Origin: Competibacteraceae bacterium UBA2792
Lineage (GTDB): Bacteria > Pseudomonadota > Gammaproteobacteria > Competibacterales > Competibacteraceae
Reading direction: 5' to 3'
DNA: 10,183 bases
Assembly (NCBI GenBank): GCA_002352125.1
Contig: DEHU01000037.1
Span: forward strand, 175-10,357
Numbering within the stretch: position 1 is the first letter of the stretch; the number at the start of each line of letters is the position of its first letter. The position numbers were made by a program, and so were the translations under genes. Positions 1 through 5,784 of the stretch are shown piece after piece. The notes beneath the pieces were generated by a model. The model did no database searches and was not told the DNA's origin. It saw only the letters and a program-made list of their open reading frames with translations.

Positions 1-1605
1 GAAACCCCGGAACCGACCGCCAGCAGCCAACGCAAGGTAACGTTGAACGTCATCGCAGGCGATTTCCCCGAATTGTGCGACGCAGCAGAAACGGCTTTGA
101 TCGAACACGAACCCAACATGTTCCAGCGCAGCAACGAACTGGTCCGGGTCATGGTCAGCCGTGCCGAAACCGTTCACGGCATTTCCCGGCCCGGCGGCAA
201 GACCTTGATCGCGGCGGTGGACGTGGAGCACCTCCTAGACCGGCTGAACCGTCATGTGCGCTGGCAGCGCTGGAGCCACCGAAAAAGCGGGTGGTCGGCC
301 TGCAACGCCCCGCGCGCCGTGGCCACCTCGTTGCTGGCGCGGGCGGGCGCGTGGCGGTTCAACTCCATCATCGGCGTGGTGACCGCCCCGACCTTGCGCC
401 CCGATGGCAGCGTGATCGACCGGCCCGGATACGACCCGGCCACCGGTCTGCTGTTCGTTTCGCACGGCATCGCCTTTCCCGATATTCCGCCCCGGCCGAG
501 CCGGGAACAGGGACGGGCGGCGCTGGATTTCCTGCTGAAAGAAGTCTTGTCGGGGTTCCCCTTCGCCGAATCCCACGACCGGAGCGCGGCGCTGTCGGCG
601 ATCCTGACCGCCTGCGTCCGGCACTCGCTGCGTTCCGCCCCGCTGCACGCCTTCGAAGCGCCCCGCGCGGGTTCGGGAAAATCCTTGCTGGCGGATGCGG
701 TATCCCTGATCGCCACCGGCGCGACCGCGACCGTCATGACGTTCACCCCTGAACCGGAAGAGCTTCGCAAGCGCATCCTGGCGGTGCTGATGCAGGGCGA
801 AAGCGTCATCAATCTCGACAACATCGAGGGACCGCTGCACGGCGAATCCCTTTGCACCGTCCTGACCGGCGAATCGTTCAGCGAACGCCTGTTGGGTACC
901 AACAAAACTGCCACCGCCCCCACGGTCTGCACTTGGCTGGCGACCGGGAACAACCTCACCTTGCAAGGCGACATGACCCGGCGCGTCATTCCCTGCCAAC
1001 TGGACCCGCAGTGCGAGCGGCCCGAAGAGCGCCAATTCAGCCGCAATCTGTACGAATGGATACCGAAACACCGCCCCGCCCTGGTGGTGGCCGCCCTAAC
1101 CGCCCTACGTGCCTATATCGTGGCGGGAAAGCCTCGACAACCCATCGCCACCTTCGGCAGTTTCGAGCAGTGGTCCGACCTGGTGCGTTCCGCCCTGGCG
1201 TGGCTGGGCGAAGCGGACCCGAATCGAGGCCGCGCCCGCCTGGAAACCACCGACCCGATTGGAACCCGATTACGCGGCTTGATGATGGCGTGGTACGCCA
1301 CCTTCAAGACCGCGCCCGCCACCAGCAAGGAAGCAGTAAGCCGAGCGCACGAAAAAGCCTGGGTTGATGGACGGGAAACGCGCGCATATCTGGCCTTGCA
1401 CGAAGTCCTGTCCGAGCACTTTTCGGACCGAAGGGGAGAAATAAGCCCCCGATTCCTTGGCGAATTCTTGAAGCGCTACGCCCGGCGAATTGAGCACGGC
1501 GCGCGGTTCGAAGCGACGGGAACGACCCAAAACCGAACCACTTGGCGCTTGGTCCCGGTGGACCCAAACACGTTCGAAAACGCCGTGCAAAATTTTTCCA
1601 GCTAG
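1..1605 (+). CDS. D5/P4-type primase-helicase (AAA+/SF3-like), 5' end outside window
   Basis: This is the C-terminal helicase part of a mobile-element replication protein. Numbering from a possible TTG at 43, a Walker A motif (APRAGSGKS) lies at residues 206-214, a Walker B-like strand (VINLDNIEG) at 255-263, a sensor-1-like segment (ATGNNL) at 300-305, and candidate arginine-finger residues at R313-R314. This order is typical of helicase domains in phage and plasmid primases. The frame is open to base 1 (a Pro/Thr-rich linker) and the TTG has no clear ribosome-binding site, so the true start, probably with a primase domain, is likely upstream. The product would unwind DNA and help start replication of an integrative element. 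The last codons overlap an inverted repeat array. The family call is confident; the exact name and N-terminus are not. Confidence 0.8.
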   Translation, partial: ETPEPTASSQRKVTLNVIAGDFPELCDAAETALIEHEPNMFQRSNELVRVMVSRAETVHGISRPGGKTLIAAVDVEHLLDRLNRHVRWQRWSHRKSGWSACNAPRAVATSLLARAGAWRFNSIIGVVTAPTLRPDGSVIDRPGYDPATGLLFVSHGIAFPDIPPRPSREQGRAALDFLLKEVLSGFPFAESHDRSAALSAILTACVRHSLRSAPLHAFEAPRAGSGKSLLADAVSLIATGATATVMTFTPEPEELRKRILAVLMQGESVINLDNIEGPLHGESLCTVLTGESFSERLLGTNKTATAPTVCTWLATGNNLTLQGDMTRRVIPCQLDPQCERPEERQFSRNLYEWIPKHRPALVVAALTALRAYIVAGKPRQPIATFGSFEQWSDLVRSALAWLGEADPNRGRARLETTDPIGTRLRGLMMAWYATFKTAPATSKEAVSRAHEKAWVDGRETRAYLALHEVLSEHFSDRRGEISPRFLGEFLKRYARRIEHGARFEATGTTQNRTTWRLVPVDPNTFENAVQNFSS

Positions 1606-1710
1606 GGAAATCGACTCACATGACTCACACGACTCACCGAATTCACCGGATCGGCCTGTGAGTCTGGTGAGTCTGGTGAGTCGTTTTCCCTCCATCAAAA
1701 TTTTTTGCAC
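1585..1710. repeat. Symmetric iteron-like array with outer inverted repeat
   Basis: GACTCAC occurs at 1613, 1622 and 1631 with a degenerate fourth copy (AATTCAC) at 1640, an exact 9-base period. Its inverse GTGAGTC occurs at 1658, 1667 and 1676, again with a 9-base period. The arms 1612-1639 and 1656-1683 match at 23 of 28 positions. Outside them, GTGCAAAA plus a T run (1585-1597) faces AAAATTTTTTGCAC (1697-1710). The whole could form a cruciform, act as a binding array for a multimeric protein, or form an RNA hairpin at the end of the primase transcript. The right-hand unit reads GGTGAGTCT, reminiscent of the GGTGA-core iterons bound by the phage P4 alpha primase-helicase. That link is inference. 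Confidence 0.75.
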
Positions 1711-1835
1711 GATTCACAACGGATAAAACAACCATGATTTGCACCGATCAGTGACAACTTCAGGCCCGAACTAGCTCAATCCAACCGATCCAGCGAGTAG
1801 TGCCACGAAAACAACCCAATCCAGCGAGCGGCACC

Positions 1836-2132
1836 ATGACCACAAAACCACGCCCCACAGACCCGGCCGCGCTACGACAGCGAGAAATCATCGCGGCCAA
1901 AGACGCTGCACGCTTGCGCGAGCGGATCAGCCTCAAATGGCCTGAAACGGGCACCAGTCCGACCCGTGTCGACAGTTCCGCCGAACGCGAGAAACGATTG
2001 CGGGATCGTGAAGACGCCCTGTTGCTGAATTACTGCGAGGGCAACGCGGAACTGGCCGCCAAGGTGCGACAAACCATCGCTCCGGAACAAATCACCGCTT
2101 GGATTGCATCACTAGAAATCGAACCTGGCTAA
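1836..2132 (+). CDS. Small hypothetical protein of the mobile element
   Basis: A 98-residue, highly charged protein that I do not recognise. It has a helical, Arg/Glu-rich middle (around AAKDAARLRERI and SAEREKRLRDREDALL) and an acidic C-terminus. No signal peptide, membrane segment or catalytic motif is visible. An in-frame GTG at 1800 would add 12 residues. The ATG at 1836 is preferred because ATG is the commoner start, but neither has a strong ribosome-binding site. The gene lies about 230 bases behind the primase-helicase gene on the same strand and is probably cargo or an accessory gene of the same element. Confidence 0.5.
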   Translation: MTTKPRPTDPAALRQREIIAAKDAARLRERISLKWPETGTSPTRVDSSAEREKRLRDREDALLLNYCEGNAELAAKVRQTIAPEQITAWIASLEIEPG

Positions 2133-2182
2133 TGACCCAAAACGGCGTATGCCTTGCGCAGGTTACCGATAGCCTCGTCCCA

Positions 2183-2225
2183 TCGCCCTTCGCCCTTCGC
2201 CCTTCGCCCTTCGCCCTTCGCCCTT
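2183..2225. repeat. Heptanucleotide tandem repeat, six copies
   Basis: The 7-base unit TCGCCCT is repeated six times without interruption from 2183 to 2224. Short tandem heptamers of this kind are common in non-coding DNA of many bacteria and vary in copy number through replication slippage. It lies in a gene-free patch and has no assignable role. Confidence 0.9.
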
Positions 2226-2455
2226 GTGAGCGGTCGCCGCGCGCAGCAACGCATCGGCCTTAACGCGATGCGCTGATTTACGATATTCGAGCGAGACCGA
2301 TAGCGGTCCGACATTGCCTTGCGGTAGGCTCTTATGAACCCCTTTGCATCGCCGTAGAATCCAACCATAGAGCTGATAAAGCCATTCCATTCCCGAGCCT
2401 CCTGCGTCGTCGATTTGCTTACAGCATAGCCAGAAACCCGGATCGAGTAGGAAAA
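2226..2455 (-). other. Gene-free patch with a coding-like remnant on the - strand
   Basis: No intact gene is visible between 2133 and 2470. On the - strand one frame is open from about 2455 down through the heptamer repeat, and its translation looks protein-like (for example EAREWNGFISSMVGFYGD followed by KGFIRAYRKAMSDRYR). The only ATG in it is at 2368, in the middle of the stretch, and a stop lies just upstream. It could be the decayed end of a gene or a dispersed repeat that happens to stay open. I do not recognise a family. Confidence 0.25.
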
Positions 2456-2470
2456 TCAGGGGGAAACCGA

Positions 2471-2498
2471 TTGACAAAGGGCGGTTTGGCGGTCTAAT
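2471..2498 (+). promoter_or_regulatory. Sigma-70 type promoter of the aspartic-protease cassette
   Basis: A perfect -35 box TTGACA at 2471-2476 is followed after 16 bases by TCTAAT at 2493-2498, five of six matches to the -10 consensus. Transcription would start near 2505. That excludes the ATG at 2501 as a start codon and leaves a leader of about 68 bases before the ATG at 2573. Confidence 0.65.
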
Positions 2499-2572
2499 TA
2501 ATGACGGATCAGATGATCGCGAACCCATGCACCGATGCCACTTCTCACCGAGGAGACTCCGGGGGATGTCAG

Positions 2573-2815
2573 ATGAACGCTCTCGACACCGAACTCAAAA
2601 CGTATCAGCGCCTCTTGCCGAGCCTGCTGGCCGAACAGGGGAAATTCGCCCTGATTTCGGGTGAAACCCTGTTGGGGACGTATGCCGCCTACGAGGACGC
2701 GCTCCAGCGCGGTTACGAGCAGTGCGGCATCAAGCCGTTTCTGGTCAAAAAAATCGCCGAAGAAGAGCAGGCCTTTTATTTCACGCGCGATCTGGGCGAG
2801 CCATGCCAGGCGTAA
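2573..2815 (+). CDS. Small conserved-looking protein partnered with aspartic protease
   Basis: An 80-residue soluble protein with no signal peptide or membrane segment. The N-terminal half looks helical (ELKTYQRLLPSLLAEQ). A compact core follows (KFALISGETLLGTYAAYEDA, then GIKPFLVKKI) and it ends with a strand-like FYFTRDLG. The ATG at 2573 is chosen over one at 2501 because the promoter start falls near 2505 and a G-rich stretch (2560-2565) precedes 2573 at a suitable distance. The stop overlaps the start of the protease gene by 13 bases, so the two are probably translationally coupled. From memory, similar small proteins occur beside retropepsin-like genes in other bacteria. The function is unknown; it could be a substrate, regulator or inhibitor of the protease. 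Confidence 0.65.
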   Translation: MNALDTELKTYQRLLPSLLAEQGKFALISGETLLGTYAAYEDALQRGYEQCGIKPFLVKKIAEEEQAFYFTRDLGEPCQA

Positions 2816-3243
2816 ACGTCCAAATCCAGGCGAACGGCCCGATCATCACAGCGCAAATCGGCGTTTCGTCGCCCAGGCGCGCGGCGCTGACCCAATCCGG
2901 TGCGACTGTTCCTCCTTCCGTGCCCTGCCGGCTGCTGGTGGACACCGGCGCATCGTGCACCTGCGTCGATCCGACGATCATCAAACAGCTCGGGTTATCG
3001 CCGAGCGGCAGCGTTCCGATCCACACGCCATCGACCAGCCCCGGCAACCTGCATCATTGTCCCCAGTACGATGTCAGCCTGATCATCGTCCATCCGAGCT
3101 TGAATCGGATTTTCGGCGCGATCCCGGTGCTGGAGTCGAGCCTGTGCCATCAGGGCATCGACGGCCTGCTGGGACGCGACGTGCTCTCCAAGTGCCTGCT
3201 GGTCTACAACGGCGAGATCGGCCTGTTCACCTTGGCGTTTTAA
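2803..3243 (+). CDS. Single-domain retropepsin-like aspartic protease
   Basis: A 146-residue clan AA aspartic protease. The catalytic motif LLVDTGAS is at residues 44-51, with D47 as the catalytic aspartate. The second family landmark, GLLGRDVL, lies near the C-terminus, as in retropepsins. The protein has one active-site motif and would need to dimerise, like viral retropepsins. There is no signal peptide or membrane anchor, so it is predicted cytoplasmic. The ATG at 2803 fits the beginning of the conserved region (MPGVNVQIQANGP) and overlaps the preceding gene by 13 bases; an in-frame ATG at 2722 lies deep inside that gene and is unlikely. The substrate is unknown; the partner encoded just upstream is the obvious candidate. 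Confidence 0.8.
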   Translation: MPGVNVQIQANGPIITAQIGVSSPRRAALTQSGATVPPSVPCRLLVDTGASCTCVDPTIIKQLGLSPSGSVPIHTPSTSPGNLHHCPQYDVSLIIVHPSLNRIFGAIPVLESSLCHQGIDGLLGRDVLSKCLLVYNGEIGLFTLAF

Positions 3244-3901
3244 CCCGAGCGTCGCCCCGCATCTCAGCGATTGAGCGCCGCCCCATCGATAAAGGTAGCG
3301 CCGACAAGCGGCTGATCGTGGTGGAAGGCGAGTTGGGCGGGGTGTTCAAGGTGATGCAGCGGGATGGCTCTATCGTGTCCACCGTGCTGCGGGTGACGTG
3401 GGACGGTGGAACCATCGAACCGCTCACCAAAACCAGCCGGATTCGCGCCAGTAACCCGCACTTGTGCATCGTCGGACACATCACCGCCGACGAACTCAAG
3501 GAACTGCTGACCACCGTGGATTTGCGCAACGGCCTGGCCAACCGGTTCCTGTGGGTCATGGCCCGGCGAACTCGGCTGATTTCCCGCCCCAAAGCCATGC
3601 CCGATGAAGCGGTTTCCGCATTGTCCGGCAAGATCGGCGCCGCGCTGAATCACGCCACACCCGGACAGGTGGCTTGGAGCGCATCGGCCCTAGAGGCGTG
3701 GGACGCCCTTTACCCGGAATTGACCGGCGAACGCGAGGGCGCTTGGGGCTACGCCACCGGCCGCCCCGGCCTCCCCGGCGCCAACCGTCACAGCGGCAAC
3801 CCGAGCGCCCGCCGAAGGCAACGCCCAGCCCTTCGACTCCGACCGTTCGCGCGGTAGAGGTCATCGTCAAGAAGCGGCGAAAGATTGTGAAGCCCGGGTA
3901 G
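3244..3901 (+). pseudogene. Broken DUF3987 primase/helicase fragment fused to a foreign tail
   Basis: In one frame from about 3285 to 3790 the translation matches the C-terminal half of DUF3987 proteins, the primase-helicase family of mobile elements. Landmarks are DKRLIVVEGE, STVLRVTWDGGT, IVGHITADELKELLTT, NGLANRFLWV and a YPELTGEREG-GRPG segment. The N-terminal ATPase half is missing and no credible start exists. After GRPGLPGA the family match stops, the frame becomes Arg/Pro-rich and ends at 3857. A second frame runs on to a stop at 3901 with a basic end (VRAVEVIVKKRRKIVKPG), closely followed by a terminator. It is best read as a truncated, frameshifted remnant joined to the 3' end of another gene. 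The DUF3987 assignment is confident; the origin of the tail is inferred. Confidence 0.7.
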
Positions 3902-3914
3902 CGCACCAAGAAGG

Positions 3915-3944
3915 ACCGCCAGCGTTGAAGTTTCTGGCGGTTTT
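3915..3944 (+). terminator. Candidate intrinsic terminator
   Basis: ACCGCCAG (3915-3922) and CTGGCGGT (3934-3941) form a perfect 8-bp stem with an 11-base loop, followed by a short T run (3941-3944). It sits 13 bases behind the stop at 3901. The T tract is short, so termination may be weak. Confidence 0.5.
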
Positions 3945-4246
3945 GGGTATCCAAGGTTTCTTGGCGGGCGCGACACGGTGCAATTCTCCCGGCCGTAGCA
4001 CGGCACATGCCGGAGCGCCATGCGGGGTTGCCGGATCGCCGGATGGGAGGCCCCGCCACCCGCTGCCACCTGTATAACGCAGTCCAGCCGTAACCGCCGC
4101 ATAATCGGGCTTTACGGCCTTGTCAGCCAAGGAGGATCGAGGAAGATCGCGGGCTATCCGAGACGGAATATTCTTTTATTTTTCAGTTAGGTATCGTGGA
4201 GTTGGCCTGGTAAAATATCCTCGTGTATCCCCGTTGGCCGCCGTCC
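3945..4246. other. Non-coding stretch before the Mor-like gene
   Basis: No convincing gene is seen here; open frames on both strands have no family resemblance. A perfect ribosome-binding sequence AAGGAGGA occurs at 4129-4136, but no start codon follows at a useful distance. An AT-rich patch (4167-4190) and a TAAAAT at 4211-4216 could belong to a promoter for the Mor-like gene, but no good -35 box is found at the right spacing. Confidence 0.4.
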
Positions 4247-4591
4247 ATGCCCCAGTCCGACCAGTACCCCAAAATCCTCTCCGACCTGGCCGATTGTATC
4301 CGGCAACGGTTGTGCCGGAACCTCCCGGCCGATCAAGCCGAAAACCTATCCCTGGCCATCGCCGAAGACATCCGTTACCAGTTCGGTGGTTTGTTGATCT
4401 ACATCCCCAAGGGCGAGGCCTTCGACCGGGCACGGCGAAACAAGGCTATCGTCGCCGCATTCGACGGGAAGAACCACTCCACCTTGGCCCGCCGCTACGG
4501 CCTTTGCTTGTCGAAAATCTACGATATAGTTGATCCGGCAAATAAACCAGAAGCAGGAAGAAGCAGGAAGAAGCAGGACATTTCAAAATAA
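4247..4591 (+). CDS. Mor-family transcription activator-like protein
   Basis: A 114-residue protein resembling the Mor/C family, whose founder activates the middle promoter of phage Mu. The family hallmarks are an N-terminal helical dimerisation part (YPKILSDLADCI onward), the strand and turn GGLLIYIPKGEAFD at residues 47-60, and a C-terminal helix-turn-helix around residues 77-95 (STLARRYGLCLSKIYDIV). The ATG at 4247 is used; a GTG at 4223 would add 8 residues, and neither has a strong ribosome-binding site. The C-terminus (EAGRSRKKQ) is encoded by a 10-base tandem repeat. No Mu-like structural genes are nearby, so it is either a solitary regulator of a mobile element or a remnant. The family call is good; target promoters are unknown. 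Confidence 0.75.
   Translation: MPQSDQYPKILSDLADCIRQRLCRNLPADQAENLSLAIAEDIRYQFGGLLIYIPKGEAFDRARRNKAIVAAFDGKNHSTLARRYGLCLSKIYDIVDPANKPEAGRSRKKQDISK
4549..4578. repeat. 10-bp tandem repeat, three copies, in the 3' end of the Mor-like gene
   Basis: AGAAGCAGGA is repeated three times exactly (4549-4558, 4559-4568, 4569-4578). The unit is not a multiple of three, so gain or loss of a copy would change the reading frame of the last residues of the protein. Confidence 0.9.
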
Positions 4592-4620
4592 AACCATAGA
4601 TAGGTCGCCGTGGCATCAAG

Positions 4621-4791
4621 GGCAAGCCCGGCAGATCGGGAGTTACTCGCCAGCCGCTCCCGGCCTTGGCGAGTCGGGAAGCTCTCGCAACGTCGCCAGC
4701 GTTCCCACCCCGTACCCGCCCGGGTGGTGCTAGCCATGATCGGCTGGCGCTGCCAACCACTTCCGACGCTGGCGAAGTTGCCAAGCTAGGC
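4621..4791 (+). ncRNA. Candidate structured RNA (possibly HEARO/omega-RNA-like)
   Basis: A GC-rich block with unusually dense self-complementarity and no supported gene. The longest stem pairs 4687-4702 with 4766-4781 (15 of 16 bases, one mismatch). Inside it, CCACCC (4705-4710) pairs with GGGTGG (4722-4727). Upstream, CGGGAG (4637-4642) pairs with CTCCCG (4657-4662), and the loop of that hairpin holds CGCCAGCC (4648-4655), a perfect complement of GGCTGGCG (4742-4749), which allows a pseudoknot. An alternative helix is ACTCGCC (4645-4651) with GGCGAGT (4668-4674). The overall look resembles HEARO RNAs, the omega RNAs of IscB-type nucleases, but no HNH nuclease gene is in the window. The strand and identity are inferred. 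Confidence 0.35.
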
Positions 4792-5085
4792 GTTTATGGC
4801 GATGACGGCGTAAAAAAGTCGGTATTTCTAGCGGTATTTGGAAAATAATAATGTATTTTTTGTATGTTAAGCATAGTGTTAACACTATGGTTTGATTCCC
4901 CCCGCCATTTCGGCATCCCACCGCATCAGAAAACCCCTGCTGTCTGCCAAAACCACGCAGCTCCTCCAGCCAGAAATATGGGCGATCCTCGTTGCGTTTT
5001 ACGGATACCCAATATTTCACCTTCAAATCGAAAGTGGATTCAAGCCACGATAGCAATATCAAGGCATGTCACGTTATCGTTCGCT
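4792..5085. other. AT-rich non-coding stretch with an 18-bp palindrome
   Basis: No gene is supported. CATAGTGTTAACACTATG at 4872-4889 is a perfect palindrome of two 9-base halves in AT-rich surroundings, suitable for a dimeric DNA-binding protein or a short hairpin. The rest separates the accessory segment from the convergent - strand operon ending at 5086. A - strand frame (about 5062 to 4900) has no recognisable content and only a TTG start. Confidence 0.5.
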
Positions 5086-5775
5086 TCAAAACATTCGTGC
5101 TGCCAGCCCAATCTCGTATGCGCCGAACAAAATGACTAACATCCCGGCGGCCTGCCGTACTATCGGCCGACGCACGAAACCCGCCAGCGTCGCCGCGACC
5201 GTCCCCATCGCCAGCAGCGTCGGCAACGTACCCAGTCCAAATCCCAGCAACAGCAGGGCGCCCTGCCCCGCTCCACCTGACCCAATCGCCCACACCAATA
5301 CGCTGTAAACCAGCCCGCACGGCAACCAACCCCACACCAACCCGACTCCCAGCGCTTGGGCCGGAACGCGTACCGGCAACAGCCGCCGGCCCAGCGGTTC
5401 GATTCGCCGCCAGAGCACGCCGCCGGCGCGCTCCAAATGGCCGAGCACCGGCCACCAGCCGGCCAGATACAACCCCAGCAGAATCATGAACAGACCGGCC
5501 ACGACTTGCAGCGCCAGTTGCGCGCGATGCACGGATACCAGATTCGCCGCCCACGCTCCAACTCCGCCAGCTAACGCGCCCGCGACCGTGTAGCTGACGA
5601 TTCGGCCGACGTTATAAGCCAACAGAAAAGGCAGCCGAACCCGCAACGGATGCCCCGGCATCGGCGGCAAACCCAGAGCCAGCGCCCCGACGATACCGCC
5701 GCACATTCCGAAACAGTGCACGCCGCCGGTCAAGCCGACCAGGAAAGCGGCGAAAAAGCTGGTAGACAAATCCAT
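5086..5775 (-). CDS. TauE/SafE (DsbD_2-like) family membrane protein
   Basis: A 229-residue inner-membrane protein with about six hydrophobic segments. The family signature HCFGMCGG is at residues 20-27 and a second conserved cysteine motif, WLPCGLVYS, at 150-158. This pattern belongs to the group annotated as sulfite exporter TauE/SafE or cytochrome-biogenesis DsbD_2 proteins, whose relatives are often found near cytochrome oxidase and copper-handling genes. The two cysteine motifs are placed like those of the membrane domain of DsbD, so electron or metal transfer across the membrane is possible. The ATG at 5775 lies 9 bases after the purU stop, so it is probably the last gene of the moaB-rssA-purU operon. 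The substrate is not known. Confidence 0.8.
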   Translation of the reverse strand: MDLSTSFFAAFLVGLTGGVHCFGMCGGIVGALALGLPPMPGHPLRVRLPFLLAYNVGRIVSYTVAGALAGGVGAWAANLVSVHRAQLALQVVAGLFMILLGLYLAGWWPVLGHLERAGGVLWRRIEPLGRRLLPVRVPAQALGVGLVWGWLPCGLVYSVLVWAIGSGGAGQGALLLLGFGLGTLPTLLAMGTVAATLAGFVRRPIVRQAAGMLVILFGAYEIGLAARMF

Positions 5776-5784
5776 CGCGGCTTC

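Noticed and set aside
235..1071. Long - strand open frames opposite the primase-helicase gene
   Set aside because: They are compositionally biased shadows of the + strand gene in GC-rich DNA, with Arg/Gly-rich translations and no family resemblance.
1612..1683. A CRISPR array
   Set aside because: The units are 7 bases with 2-base gaps and inverted symmetry; there are no spacers and no cas genes.
1270..1710. - strand frame across the end of the primase gene with a repeated LTRLTRLT-type start
   Set aside because: The repeat comes only from the 9-bp DNA array; the rest is antisense to a well-supported gene.
2501..2572. N-terminal extension of the 80-aa protein from ATG 2501
   Set aside because: The -10 box of a strong promoter ends at 2498, so a transcript from it would not include this start.
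4886..4915. A tRNA or tmRNA 3' end (GGTTTGATTCCCCCCGCC), which would suggest an attachment site
   Set aside because: The T-arm does not pair properly, no acceptor stem or CCA is found, and no integrase is in the window.
4730..5062. A 110-codon - strand frame in the boundary region
   Set aside because: It has only a TTG start, no ribosome-binding site and no recognisable domain, and its end runs through the structured block.
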